A DNA stretch of 64,000 nt from Fimenecus sp045633505 (GTDB taxonomy: Bacteria > Bacillota > Clostridia > Oscillospirales > Acutalibacteraceae), in the NCBI GenBank assembly GCA_045633505.1, contig JAZQYK010000061.1:1-64000 (forward strand). The letters run 5' to 3'. Position numbers and translations under genes: made by a program. The notes below the pieces were generated by a model, which was given only the letters and a program-made list of their open reading frames with translations, did not search any database and was not told the origin of the DNA. Shown one piece after another: positions 24,289 to 32,403 of this stretch; within the stretch, counting starts at the first letter, position 1, and the number at the start of each line of letters is the position of its first letter.

Positions 24289-24468
24289 TTATGCAACAGT
24301 TTCAGAAACGAACGTATCGTCACAGCATGAGCATGAAACGTAATTTTCAGCATCGTGACCGATTACAACTCTTTTACTGTCAACGTATTTTTTGATAATA
24401 ACATACGCGGCAACGGCAACAGCGGCAATTGCAGCAATAATAGCAATAACTTTCAAAGCCTTTTTCAT
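24289..24468 (-). CDS. Predicted 59-residue single-span membrane protein
   Basis: A short open frame with a good GGAGGTTAATTCTT ribosome binding site before ATG (24468). The peptide starts MKKALKVIAIIAAIAAVAV, continues with a hydrophobic run to about residue 23, and then has a hydrophilic tail ending with a CSCC cluster (YVSCSCCDDTFVSET). It lies between a bidirectional terminator and rpsT on the same strand. Conventional callers may miss it for length. I do not recognise a family; the Cys cluster could bind a metal. Confidence 0.65.
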   Translation of the reverse strand: MKKALKVIAIIAAIAAVAVAAYVIIKKYVDSKRVVIGHDAENYVSCSCCDDTFVSETVA

Positions 24469-24544
24469 AAGAATTAACCTCCATTTGAAATCTTTCTTTA
24501 ATTATACACAACATTCCATAAAATGTCAATGAACAGTTTTTAAA

Positions 24545-24578
24545 TAAAGAAAAATGCCGAAGACTTTCGTCAACGGCA
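24545..24578 (-). terminator. Intrinsic terminator of rpsT
   Basis: On the minus strand TGCCG..GAC-gaaa-GTC..CGGCA (24555-24578, with an internal TT/TT mismatch) is followed by TTTTTCTTT. Confidence 0.75.
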
Positions 24579-24601
24579 AAGAACTACGCATAAGTCATGT
24601 G

Positions 24602-24859
24602 TTAAGCCTTGTTAAGCTTTGTAACGAGAGCAGACTTTTTACGAGCTGCATTATTCTTATGAAGAAGACCCTTAGCAGCAGCCTGGTCAATTTTCTTAAC
24701 AGCAACCTTTACAAGCTCTTCTTTATCAGCAGCCTTAGTTTCAATAGCAATATTTGCCTTTTTGATAGCTGTCTTAAGTGCTGAATTAGCTGACTTGTTA
24801 CGCTGTGCCTTTGTCTTGTTAACGAGAACACGCTTTTTAGCTGATTTGATATTTGGCAT
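24602..24859 (-). CDS. rpsT: 30S ribosomal protein S20
   Basis: An 85-residue basic, alanine- and lysine-rich helical protein of the small subunit body that contacts 16S rRNA helices 9 and 44. The N-terminus MPNIKSAKKRVLVNKTKAQRN is diagnostic. The ATG at 24859 follows GGAGGTGTAACGATT; the longer frame to 24922 runs into the promoter. A minus-strand promoter and a terminator bracket it as a single-gene unit. It is divergent from gpr, an arrangement also found in Bacillus. Confidence 0.97.
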   Translation of the reverse strand: MPNIKSAKKRVLVNKTKAQRNKSANSALKTAIKKANIAIETKAADKEELVKVAVKKIDQAAAKGLLHKNNAARKKSALVTKLNKA

Positions 24860-24893
24860 AATCGTTACACCTCCTTCGTTTTTACAGATACAT

Positions 24894-24922
24894 ATATTAT
24901 CACGAATTGAATTAAAAATCAA
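24894..24922 (-). promoter_or_regulatory. Promoter of rpsT
   Basis: On the minus strand TTGATT (24922-24917) and TAATAT (24899-24894) are separated by 17 bases, about 35 bases upstream of the rpsT start. Confidence 0.65.
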
Positions 24923-25001
24923 GTTTTTTTTACAAAATGAGTATATTTTTTTATTTAGCTAATAATAAAGTTAAAAAATTGAATTTTTAAAGGTGATTTT
25001 A

Positions 25002-25841
25002 TTGCAATACAGGACGGATTTAGCCATAGAAAAAGAAGAGCTTTTATCAGATTCCGATAAAAAAGGTGTATTGGTTAAGAAATGGAATAAAGACGATGCA
25101 GATATTACTCTTGTTGAAATTGTTGATGAATCAGGCGAAAAAAGTATTGGTAAACCCAAAGGAAAATACTATACGATTAAAGTGCCTGAGTTTTCTCACG
25201 AAACGGAATTGCTTGACGGCAGATTAACTGCAATTACAGAAATAATCAAAGATTTGCTTCCAACGTCAAAAGGACTGATTCTCGTTGCAGGTGTGGGAAA
25301 TGACAATATTACCCCTGATGCGCTCGGACCGTTGTGCGCGGAACAGATTTTTGTAACTAGACATATAGAAAGTGTTTTAAACGATGATTTTTTAACTCCT
25401 GACTTAAGACCTGTTTCGTCTATTTCTACAGGTGTGTTAGGGCAGACGGGGCTTGAAGCGGCTGAATATATCAAAGCAATTGCTGACTCAATAAAACCCG
25501 ATGCCGTTATTGTGGTTGACGCTTTGGCGTCTAAAGGTATTTCGCATCTCGGAAAGACCGTGCAGTTATCCGATACGGGAATATCACCCGGTTCGGGAGT
25601 AGGGAATTATCGCAAAAAAATTGATATAGATTATCTTGGAGTGCCTGTTATTGCAATTGGCGTACCCACGGTTGTAGATGGAAAAAGTATAAACGAAACC
25701 CTTGAAGAAACGGAAAATATGATAGTAACCCCCAGCGATATTGATTCTATAATTCAAAGAGCTTCAAAACTTCTTGCGTTGAGTATAAACTGTGCATTAC
25801 ACCGTAACGTTGAGCCGCAATTGCTTTTGTCCTTAATGTAG
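25002..25841 (+). CDS. gpr: Spore germination protease GPR
   Basis: A 279-residue aspartic-type protease that degrades small acid-soluble spore proteins early in germination. The N-terminus reads QYRTDLAIEKEE. Family Gpr zymogens are cut within such a segment, so a very short propeptide is implied. Further motifs are GVGNDNITPDALGPL, SISTGVLGQTGLEA and VVDALASKGISHLGKTVQLSDTGISPGSG split over residues 85-205. The TTG at 25002 has AAAGGTGA eight bases before it; the GTG at 24993 overlaps that site. It is shorter than Bacillus GPR (about 370 residues). spoIIP follows after 57 bases. Confidence 0.93.
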   Translation: MQYRTDLAIEKEELLSDSDKKGVLVKKWNKDDADITLVEIVDESGEKSIGKPKGKYYTIKVPEFSHETELLDGRLTAITEIIKDLLPTSKGLILVAGVGNDNITPDALGPLCAEQIFVTRHIESVLNDDFLTPDLRPVSSISTGVLGQTGLEAAEYIKAIADSIKPDAVIVVDALASKGISHLGKTVQLSDTGISPGSGVGNYRKKIDIDYLGVPVIAIGVPTVVDGKSINETLEETENMIVTPSDIDSIIQRASKLLALSINCALHRNVEPQLLLSLM

Positions 25842-25898
25842 TTATTTTTAAAATCATTCTTTCATATAATATCAAGAAAAATATGAAAGGGTGATGGC

Positions 25899-27026
25899 TT
25901 GAATAAAAGGACAAACTCAAGAAAACCGATTGAATGTATTTCTTTATTCATAATACCGTTGTTGATTTTTACGTCTCTTATTTATAATGATAATCTTAAA
26001 GATTTGTGTGTGGACGTTCTGAATTTCACGTCTTTTCTGATTTTCCCGGAAGAAACCGTAAAATTAAATAACGGTAATAACACTTCAGCAGAAGAAAATA
26101 CAGCCTCTTTAATAGATTCAGCAACCGATACCGAGATGGTGTCTGCGGCAATAAAACTAAAGTCCGATATACCCGATGACGTAAGACAATTGATTGAAGA
26201 AGCAGAAAAAACCTATGCTAATTCGTCCAATGACGGCTTGATTGAGGAAGTCGATTATAGCACTAAAAACGCAACTGCTCAATTTGAAAATATGTATTTC
26301 AGAAATTCCACACTTGATAGAGAAATTAACGTTGGAGAATATATAACAAAAAAAATTGAGGCAGACGTGGTTAAAAGTCAGCCTTCAGTCTTGATATATC
26401 ACACTTATACCTCCGATAGCTATGAATTACTTGACAGAGGATTTTACACCGTTGAAAGAGATATAAGAAGCACAAATAACAAAGAAAACGTCGTAAGAAT
26501 CGGTGATGAAATCTGCAATTGTTTAGAAAGTCAGGGATACAAAACTATTCATATCACCGATTGCTTTGACACTCAGTATAGTGGTGCGTATGAACGTTCG
26601 CGCCAAGTGGTAAGCGAGGTTCTAAAGGCAAATCCGTCAATACAGATTGTACTTGATATTCACCGCGATTCCATTTATTTGAAAGACGGTGTAAGAATAA
26701 AAACCGTTACGGAAATTGAGGGGAGTAAAGCGGCGCAAATTTTAATAACAACAGGGTGTGAAAGCGGAAGCGTAAATGATTTTCCGAACTGGGAAAAAAA
26801 TCTTACCTTTGCTTTGAATTTACAAAAGCAATTAACCAACGACTACTCAACACTTGCAAGACCTTTGACGATAACTTCTAAAAAAATGAATATGGATTTA
26901 ATCCCTTGCGCGTTATCAGTCGAAATAGGAACCGATGCAAATACTTTAGCAGAAGCAATATATTCATCAAGGTTGTTTGCGGACTCGTTAGCCAAAGTTT
27001 TAAAGGAGTGTGAAACTAATGAGTGA
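25899..27026 (+). CDS. spoIIP: Stage II sporulation protein P (SpoIIP)
   Basis: A 375-residue membrane-anchored peptidoglycan amidase/endopeptidase that works with SpoIID and SpoIIM to drive forespore engulfment. There is an N-terminal transmembrane segment (SLFIIPLLIFTSLIYND) and a linker of about 140 residues. An amidase_3-like catalytic domain follows, with VLIYHTYTSDSYE (near residue 166), VLDIHRDS (near 253) and SVEIGTDANT near the C-terminus, providing the usual His/His/Glu. The second His of the common IYHTH motif is Tyr here. The start is a TTG with AAAGGGTGATGG before it. It overlaps a 41-codon gene by eight bases. Confidence 0.93.
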   Translation: MNKRTNSRKPIECISLFIIPLLIFTSLIYNDNLKDLCVDVLNFTSFLIFPEETVKLNNGNNTSAEENTASLIDSATDTEMVSAAIKLKSDIPDDVRQLIEEAEKTYANSSNDGLIEEVDYSTKNATAQFENMYFRNSTLDREINVGEYITKKIEADVVKSQPSVLIYHTYTSDSYELLDRGFYTVERDIRSTNNKENVVRIGDEICNCLESQGYKTIHITDCFDTQYSGAYERSRQVVSEVLKANPSIQIVLDIHRDSIYLKDGVRIKTVTEIEGSKAAQILITTGCESGSVNDFPNWEKNLTFALNLQKQLTNDYSTLARPLTITSKKMNMDLIPCALSVEIGTDANTLAEAIYSSRLFADSLAKVLKECETNE

Positions 27027-27144
27027 ACTGTCACAAATTATTAAAAATTTTTTATTGATATCCATTGTTATTTTGTTGATTACCGTGGGGGTTTGCAGTG
27101 TGTTTATAATTGAAGAAAACACAGGCGCTATGCTGTTTGGATAA
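27019..27144 (+). CDS. Predicted 41-residue membrane peptide downstream of spoIIP
   Basis: The ATG overlaps the spoIIP stop by eight bases and has AAAGGAG ten bases upstream. The peptide (MSELSQIIKNF..., hydrophobic core LLISIVILLITVGVCSVFII, then EENTGAMLFG) predicts one transmembrane helix. Translational overlap with spoIIP argues that it is real and expressed in the same sporulation setting. In Bacillus a larger unrelated membrane gene (yqxA) occupies this position. Function is unknown. Confidence 0.6.
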   Translation: MSELSQIIKNFLLISIVILLITVGVCSVFIIEENTGAMLFG

Positions 27145-27151
27145 AAAATTA

Positions 27152-27180
27152 TTGCATTGACTTCAATAAATGTGTATAAT
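27152..27180 (+). promoter_or_regulatory. Probable promoter of yhaM
   Basis: TTGCAT (27152-27157) and TATAAT (27175-27180) with 17-base spacing, 37 bases before the ATG. Confidence 0.6.
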
Positions 27181-27216
27181 CTAATATATAAAATATAAGC
27201 AAAGGAACAATGGATT

Positions 27217-28182
27217 ATGAATTTTACTGAAGTTGGAAATAATGGGCTTGTTGAGGGCTATGCAGTCGTTAAACAGTGTGAAATTAAAACTGCAAAAAAC
27301 GGCAATTCTTATCTTGATTTGGTTTTGTCGGATAAAGACGGTGAAATCTTTGCAAAACTGTGGGATTTTAATGAATATACTCACGGAAAATATGAAAATG
27401 ATATGTTCGTTAAGGTGAGAGGCACAATCTCTAAATATAACGGAAACGACCAGTTCAGAATTGAAAGAATCCGTCCCGTTGTTGAAAGCGATGGAGTGAA
27501 CGTTGCTGATTATGTGAAATCAGCTGATTATACGGGCGAAGAAATGCTGGAAGTTCTTTTGAAAACGGTTAAAAATTTTAAGGATGAAGATTTGAAAAAG
27601 GTTGTTATTTATCTTCTTGAGAATAACAGAGAGAAACTTGTCTATTTTCCTGCCGCATTTCGTCTTCATCACGCAATCCGTTGTGGACTTTTAATGCATA
27701 CTGCTTCAATTGTAAAACTTTGTGAAAGCGTTTGTAAGGTTTATCCTTTCGTTAATCGCGAATTGCTGATTTCGGGCGCAATTCTTCACGATATTGCAAA
27801 AACGGTTGAATTTGACGTGAGAGAAACAGGAATTGCGTCAGGCTATACAGTAGAAGGCAATCTTTTGGGGCATCTTGTAATGGGCGCAATGATGGTAAAA
27901 GAAGCAGCGCAAAAAGTTGGTATAGATAGTGAAAAATCAATGCTTTTACAACACATGATTTTATCTCATCACGGCGAGCCGGAGTTTGGCGCAGCAGTAA
28001 GACCTTTATTCCTTGAAGCAGAATTACTCTCACAGCTCGACTTGATGGATGCTAGAGTTTATGAAATTATGGATGCAGTCAGCGGTATCGAAAAAGGCGA
28101 GTTTACCAATCGTCTTTGGGCATTGGAAGACAGAAAATTTTATAAATACAACGACGAAAAATTAAAAGTTGATATTTTATAA
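27217..28182 (+). CDS. yhaM: 3'-5' exoribonuclease YhaM family (OB fold + HD domain)
   Basis: A 321-residue cytoplasmic nuclease. The N-terminal OB fold (residues about 1-95) covers EGYAVVKQCEIKTAKNGNSYLDL and FVKVRGTISKYNGNDQFRIE. The metal-dependent HD domain shows LHHAIRCGLLMHTASI, SGAILHDIAKT (the HD pair) and MILSHHGEPEFGA. YhaM trims short RNAs and single-stranded DNA ends. Length and domain order match the family. It is followed 17 bases later by a large surface-protein gene. Confidence 0.92.
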   Translation: MNFTEVGNNGLVEGYAVVKQCEIKTAKNGNSYLDLVLSDKDGEIFAKLWDFNEYTHGKYENDMFVKVRGTISKYNGNDQFRIERIRPVVESDGVNVADYVKSADYTGEEMLEVLLKTVKNFKDEDLKKVVIYLLENNREKLVYFPAAFRLHHAIRCGLLMHTASIVKLCESVCKVYPFVNRELLISGAILHDIAKTVEFDVRETGIASGYTVEGNLLGHLVMGAMMVKEAAQKVGIDSEKSMLLQHMILSHHGEPEFGAAVRPLFLEAELLSQLDLMDARVYEIMDAVSGIEKGEFTNRLWALEDRKFYKYNDEKLKVDIL

Positions 28183-28199
28183 TAAAGGAAGTAATTGGA

Positions 28200-31100
28200 A
28201 TGCAAAAACGAATATCTGTAGTGTTATCATTTATACTAACTTTGATATTGTTTCTGTCGATTCTTTGCATCGTAACCAGTGCAAATGACAGCGATTTTTA
28301 TAATCTTGAGATATTCGAAAGTTGTAATGAAACAAATTATACTTTAACATTGTCAGGAAAAATTAGTGCAGATACATACACTTTCAGATATGAAGACGCT
28401 GAAGGTGTTTTGCCAGATTTTGATATTATTTGTGAATTTGAGGTTTTAGAAGATACTGATGAAATCTCATATAATGGCTTAATTTTGCAAAATTGTGCGC
28501 CAGAAAGTGCAGAATATGTTGGCGTTTATAACAGTGAAGGCGTGAGGGTTGCTTTTTCGGATGTTGATAATTTATCCTCAAATATTGTTGGTGATAAATT
28601 ATATTCTTTTGCGGCAATTTCTGATACTCATATTGGTGCAAAAACTGCCGATAGTGATTTAATAAATGCTTTAACATATTTTGAAAATGACGTTGTTATT
28701 AAGTTTACCACTATTTGTGGAGACTTGTCTCTTGCAGGCACAGAAACTAATCTTGACCTTTATAAGTCAATTGTCGATACATATACAACAAAACCAGTTT
28801 TTGCTATTTCAGGTAATCACGAAACAAATGCAAGTTTTGCACCATTGGCGATGGATAGCCTTCAGGCATATACAGAGCAGGATTTGTATTATTCCTTCAC
28901 ATATAATAATGATGTTTATATAATGATGGGAATGTATAGCTCTTATGATAATGCTGAATTTGCGCAAGGTGAGCTCCAATGGCTATATGAAACTCTTGAA
29001 GCAAATCTTAACAAAAGATGCTTCTTGTTTATGCATCTTTTTCCAAGAGATGGAAGTGGAGATGCTGTTGATTTAGACCTGGAAGGTGATATGTTAAATA
29101 ATACGCAAGGACAGGTTTTTTATAGTTTGTTGTCCCATTATAGCAATGTGATTTATATGCATGGGCATAGTCATCAAAAGTTTGAAATTCAGGAAGTTAA
29201 TTCAATGAATACTTATGACAACGTTTTTGGTTGTCATAGTATTCATATTCCATCATTAGCTTACCCAAAGTATATATCTAACTCAAAATTAGTTTCAGAT
29301 TACAGTGCAAGTGAAGGTTATATTGTAGATGTTTATGAAGATCGCATAGTTCTTCGAGGAAGAGATTTTGTTTTAGGTAAATATTTGCCGATAGCACAGT
29401 ATTCTTTGGACACTACTGTTCAAGAAATTGAAGAAAATACATATTATGATAGCACAGGAATAATATATAATTGCAATTCAAATGTTTTAAAGGATGGACA
29501 ATCTTGGTATAGCAGTAGTTTTGACAAAAATGATATTACAAAAATTTCTTTTGTGAATAACTATATAAGTACTGATTATGATGAGTGCTGGGATGCTACA
29601 ATATCAAATAGTGGTCAGGTAATGGTATATAGGAATGGTAGCGAACTTGTAATCGTTGGAAATAAAAATGGAATTTTAGCCAATAAAGATTCAAGCCAGT
29701 TCTTTTGTGACTTTAAAAATCTTGAATCGATTGTTGGTCTTGAAAATCTAAATACATCTAATATTACAACTATCGATAGTATGTTTAAAAATTGCTATGC
29801 ATTGAAGAATGTAAATTTATCTGCATTAAATAACATATCTTTTGAGCAACTTAATTATGTTTTTTCTGGATGCAAATCCTTAGAATATATCGATATCAGC
29901 GATTGGGATTTATCCAATGTAAAAAAATACAACGGTATGTTTTTGGACTGCTTATCTTTGAAAAATGTTGTATTAAGTGATAATTCATCATTGAAACATG
30001 AAAGTGTTTATTGTTCTAATATGTTTAAAAACTGTCACAGTTTAACGAGTTTTGATTTTTCTGTTTTTGATGGTAAAAACGTATATCTCGGCTCAATGTT
30101 TGCTGGATGCAAATCTCTATTATCTATTGATTTAAATAACATCACACCTTTATCTACAGCATATACATTTTTAAATTGTACTAATCTAGAAGCAGTCTTT
30201 ATTACAAAAACCTTTACAACAATTGATAAATACTTTTTAGGAAATTGTCCCTCAATCAGATATGTGTTCTTTTCAGGAACAATAGAAGAATGGTCTACAG
30301 TAACTATTGATGATAGTAATGCAGTAATAACTAATTTAATAGTTCATTGCAATTCGGTTGGATGCACATATGGAGAGAGCATTATCGACCTTGAACCAAC
30401 ATGTACAGAAGACGGTTCAAAGCATATAGAATGTACAGTTTGTGGTGAGACTCTGGAAACCATAACTATTGAAAAGTTAGGTCATGTATCAAGCGATTGG
30501 ATAACTGACCTTGAACCAACATGTACAGAAGACGGCTCAAAGCACATAGAATGTACAGTTTGCGGTGAGACCCTGGAAACTATAACTATTGAAAAATTAG
30601 GTCATATATCAAGCGATTGGATAACTGACCTTGAACCAACATGTACAGAAGACGGTTCAAAGCATATAGAATGTACAGTTTGTGGTGAAACTCTCGAAAC
30701 TGAAATTGTTGAAAGACTTGGTCACGACTATTCAAACGAATACACTATTGATGTTGAACCCACTTGCTATACTGATGGTAGTAAATCAAGACATTGTACT
30801 CGTTGTGATTCAAAAACTGATATCACCGAAGTGTTAGCTACAAATCATATTGATAAGTGCTATTGCTATGAGTATGAAGTTGTTTCAGAAACTGATAAAA
30901 CAATTAAGATTACTAAATATTTGGGCAAAGAAGCAAAAGTTGAAATACCTGCAATTATAGATGGTTATACAGTTGTAGCTATTGGAAAATCTGCTTTTGC
31001 CGAAAATTCAACAATAATTAGTGTTGAAATTCCTGATACTGTAAAAACGATTTGTAAGAATGCATTCTTTTTATGCTATAATCTTGCAAAGGTTGTATTG

Positions 31101-32348
31101 CCAGAAGGTTTGACAACAATAGAGTATAGTGCATTTAGTTACTGTACAGGACTAATAAATATAAAAATACCAGATAGTGTAACTGGAATTGGTGAGTCTG
31201 CATTTTCTTATTGTTCTTCACTTGAAACAATAAATATTCCAAGTGAGATTACCTATATCAGAAAAAACACTTTCCGTTCTTGTGTTGAATTGACTCGTAT
31301 AATTGTTCCTGACAAAGTGGAAATTATCGATGAATATGCATTTGGCTATTGTAGTTCATTGATAGATATATGGTTGCCTACTAGCATAGATGTGCTTTGT
31401 GAAAATGCATTTTCATATAGTAATGCTTTTTCTACTGTGTATTATGCTGGCACTGAAACAGAATGGAATAACATAACAATTGGTAAAAATCAACTTAATC
31501 ATAGTGTGCAAATTCATTATAATGTTTCTGTTGAAGGAATAGATTCTCACTGGCAAGAATATTCAATTGATGCAACTTGTACAGTTGATGGTGAGTATGG
31601 CTATGAGTGTCCTTGTGGATATAAAGAAAGTACGGGTATTCCTGCACTTGAACACGAGTTTAACGAAGAATTTACAATCGACAAAGAACCAACTTATGAT
31701 GAAACAGGTTCAAAATCACGACATTGTTCAAGATGTGATGAAGTGACCGATGTTACAGAAATTCCAATGCTTGAAGCTCTCAAAAACGGCTGGATAAACG
31801 AAAACAGCAAATGGGCATATTATGAAAACGGTGACAAAGTTATAAATAGATGGATTAAAGACAGTGTAGGCTGGTGCTACGTAGGTGCTGATAGTTACTG
31901 TGTAACAAATTGTTGGAAAGCTGACTCACATGGCTGGTGTTACCTTGATGCTAACGGCAGAATGGTAACTAACATGTGGGTTAAAGACAGCGTCGGTTGG
32001 TGCTATGTAGGTGCCGACGGCTACTGTGTAACAAACAAGTGGATGAAGGACAGCAAAGGCTGGGTTTATCTTGATGCTAACGGTAGAATGGCAACTAACC
32101 AATGGATTAAAGATACAGTAGGTTGGTGTTATGTTGGTGCTGACGGCTATTGTCTCACAAATGCTTGGGCAAAGGATAGTGTAGGCTGGTGTTACCTTGA
32201 TGCAAACGGCAGAATGGTATATAGCAAATGGATACAATATAATAACCAATGGTATTACCTTGACGAAAACGGCTATATGGTAACGGGTACTAAAGTTATT
32301 AACGGCAAAACATATAAATTCAACTCAAGCGGTGTTTGGCTTGGATAA
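28200..32348 (+). CDS. Large surface protein: calcineurin-like phosphoesterase, leucine-rich repeats, CxxC repeats and wall-binding repeats
   Basis: A 1382-residue secreted protein. The signal peptide covers residues 1-29. The metallophosphoesterase domain (about 135-360) shows AAISDTHIG, ICGDLS, SGNHETN and HGHSHQ. A DUF285/BspA-type leucine-rich block follows (about 500-715: MFKNCYALKNVNLS, MFAGCKSLLSIDL). Next come three 40-residue CxxC repeats (EPTCTEDGSKHIECTVCGE, about 730-845). A second LRR_5 block (about 900-1110) repeats AF-YCSSLE-I-IP units. The C-terminus has seven or more glucan/choline-binding-type repeats (GWCYVGADGYCVTN / GWVYLDANGRM), probably for non-covalent wall attachment. 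The substrate is unknown; the whole suggests adhesion plus an extracellular phosphoesterase. A terminator follows. Confidence 0.85.
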   Translation: MQKRISVVLSFILTLILFLSILCIVTSANDSDFYNLEIFESCNETNYTLTLSGKISADTYTFRYEDAEGVLPDFDIICEFEVLEDTDEISYNGLILQNCAPESAEYVGVYNSEGVRVAFSDVDNLSSNIVGDKLYSFAAISDTHIGAKTADSDLINALTYFENDVVIKFTTICGDLSLAGTETNLDLYKSIVDTYTTKPVFAISGNHETNASFAPLAMDSLQAYTEQDLYYSFTYNNDVYIMMGMYSSYDNAEFAQGELQWLYETLEANLNKRCFLFMHLFPRDGSGDAVDLDLEGDMLNNTQGQVFYSLLSHYSNVIYMHGHSHQKFEIQEVNSMNTYDNVFGCHSIHIPSLAYPKYISNSKLVSDYSASEGYIVDVYEDRIVLRGRDFVLGKYLPIAQYSLDTTVQEIEENTYYDSTGIIYNCNSNVLKDGQSWYSSSFDKNDITKISFVNNYISTDYDECWDATISNSGQVMVYRNGSELVIVGNKNGILANKDSSQFFCDFKNLESIVGLENLNTSNITTIDSMFKNCYALKNVNLSALNNISFEQLNYVFSGCKSLEYIDISDWDLSNVKKYNGMFLDCLSLKNVVLSDNSSLKHESVYCSNMFKNCHSLTSFDFSVFDGKNVYLGSMFAGCKSLLSIDLNNITPLSTAYTFLNCTNLEAVFITKTFTTIDKYFLGNCPSIRYVFFSGTIEEWSTVTIDDSNAVITNLIVHCNSVGCTYGESIIDLEPTCTEDGSKHIECTVCGETLETITIEKLGHVSSDWITDLEPTCTEDGSKHIECTVCGETLETITIEKLGHISSDWITDLEPTCTEDGSKHIECTVCGETLETEIVERLGHDYSNEYTIDVEPTCYTDGSKSRHCTRCDSKTDITEVLATNHIDKCYCYEYEVVSETDKTIKITKYLGKEAKVEIPAIIDGYTVVAIGKSAFAENSTIISVEIPDTVKTICKNAFFLCYNLAKVVLPEGLTTIEYSAFSYCTGLINIKIPDSVTGIGESAFSYCSSLETINIPSEITYIRKNTFRSCVELTRIIVPDKVEIIDEYAFGYCSSLIDIWLPTSIDVLCENAFSYSNAFSTVYYAGTETEWNNITIGKNQLNHSVQIHYNVSVEGIDSHWQEYSIDATCTVDGEYGYECPCGYKESTGIPALEHEFNEEFTIDKEPTYDETGSKSRHCSRCDEVTDVTEIPMLEALKNGWINENSKWAYYENGDKVINRWIKDSVGWCYVGADSYCVTNCWKADSHGWCYLDANGRMVTNMWVKDSVGWCYVGADGYCVTNKWMKDSKGWVYLDANGRMATNQWIKDTVGWCYVGADGYCLTNAWAKDSVGWCYLDANGRMVYSKWIQYNNQWYYLDENGYMVTGTKVINGKTYKFNSSGVWLG
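30388..30723 (+). repeat. Three near-identical 120-bp tandem repeats inside the surface-protein gene
   Basis: The block beginning GACCTTGAACCAACATGTAC recurs at 30388, 30508 and 30628 with an exact 120-bp period. Only a few silent or conservative changes separate copies, and the third is truncated and diverges near 30700. Each encodes one 40-residue unit with a CxxC pair. Near-identity suggests recent slippage or recombination. Confidence 0.9.
31786..32345 (+). repeat. Wall-binding repeat array
   Basis: Successive units of about 20 codons alternate GW-CYVGADGYCVTN and GW-YLDANGRMVTN. DNA identity between units is moderate. They belong to the choline/glucan-binding (cell wall-binding) repeat class. 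Confidence 0.8.
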
Positions 32349-32355
32349 AAAATTA

Positions 32356-32390
32356 AAGGGTAGAGAATTTAATCTCTACCCTTAATTTTT
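32356..32390. terminator. Bidirectional terminator between the surface-protein gene and ackA
   Basis: AAGGGTAGAGA / TCTCTACCCTT perfect stem with a six-base loop and T-runs on both strands. Confidence 0.85.
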
Positions 32391-32403
32391 TTGTTTTATT
32401 GAA

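Noticed and set aside
24554..24784. Plus-strand frame of 76 codons over rpsT
   Set aside because: It is antisense to the ribosomal protein S20 gene, has no ribosome binding site and covers the rpsT terminator.
30388..30723. CRISPR-like tandem repetition
   Set aside because: The repeats are 120 bp, contiguous without spacers, and in frame within a surface-protein gene.
31926..32249. Minus-strand frame of 107 codons opposite the wall-binding repeats
   Set aside because: It is a mirror of the codon periodicity of the repeat array and has no start signals.
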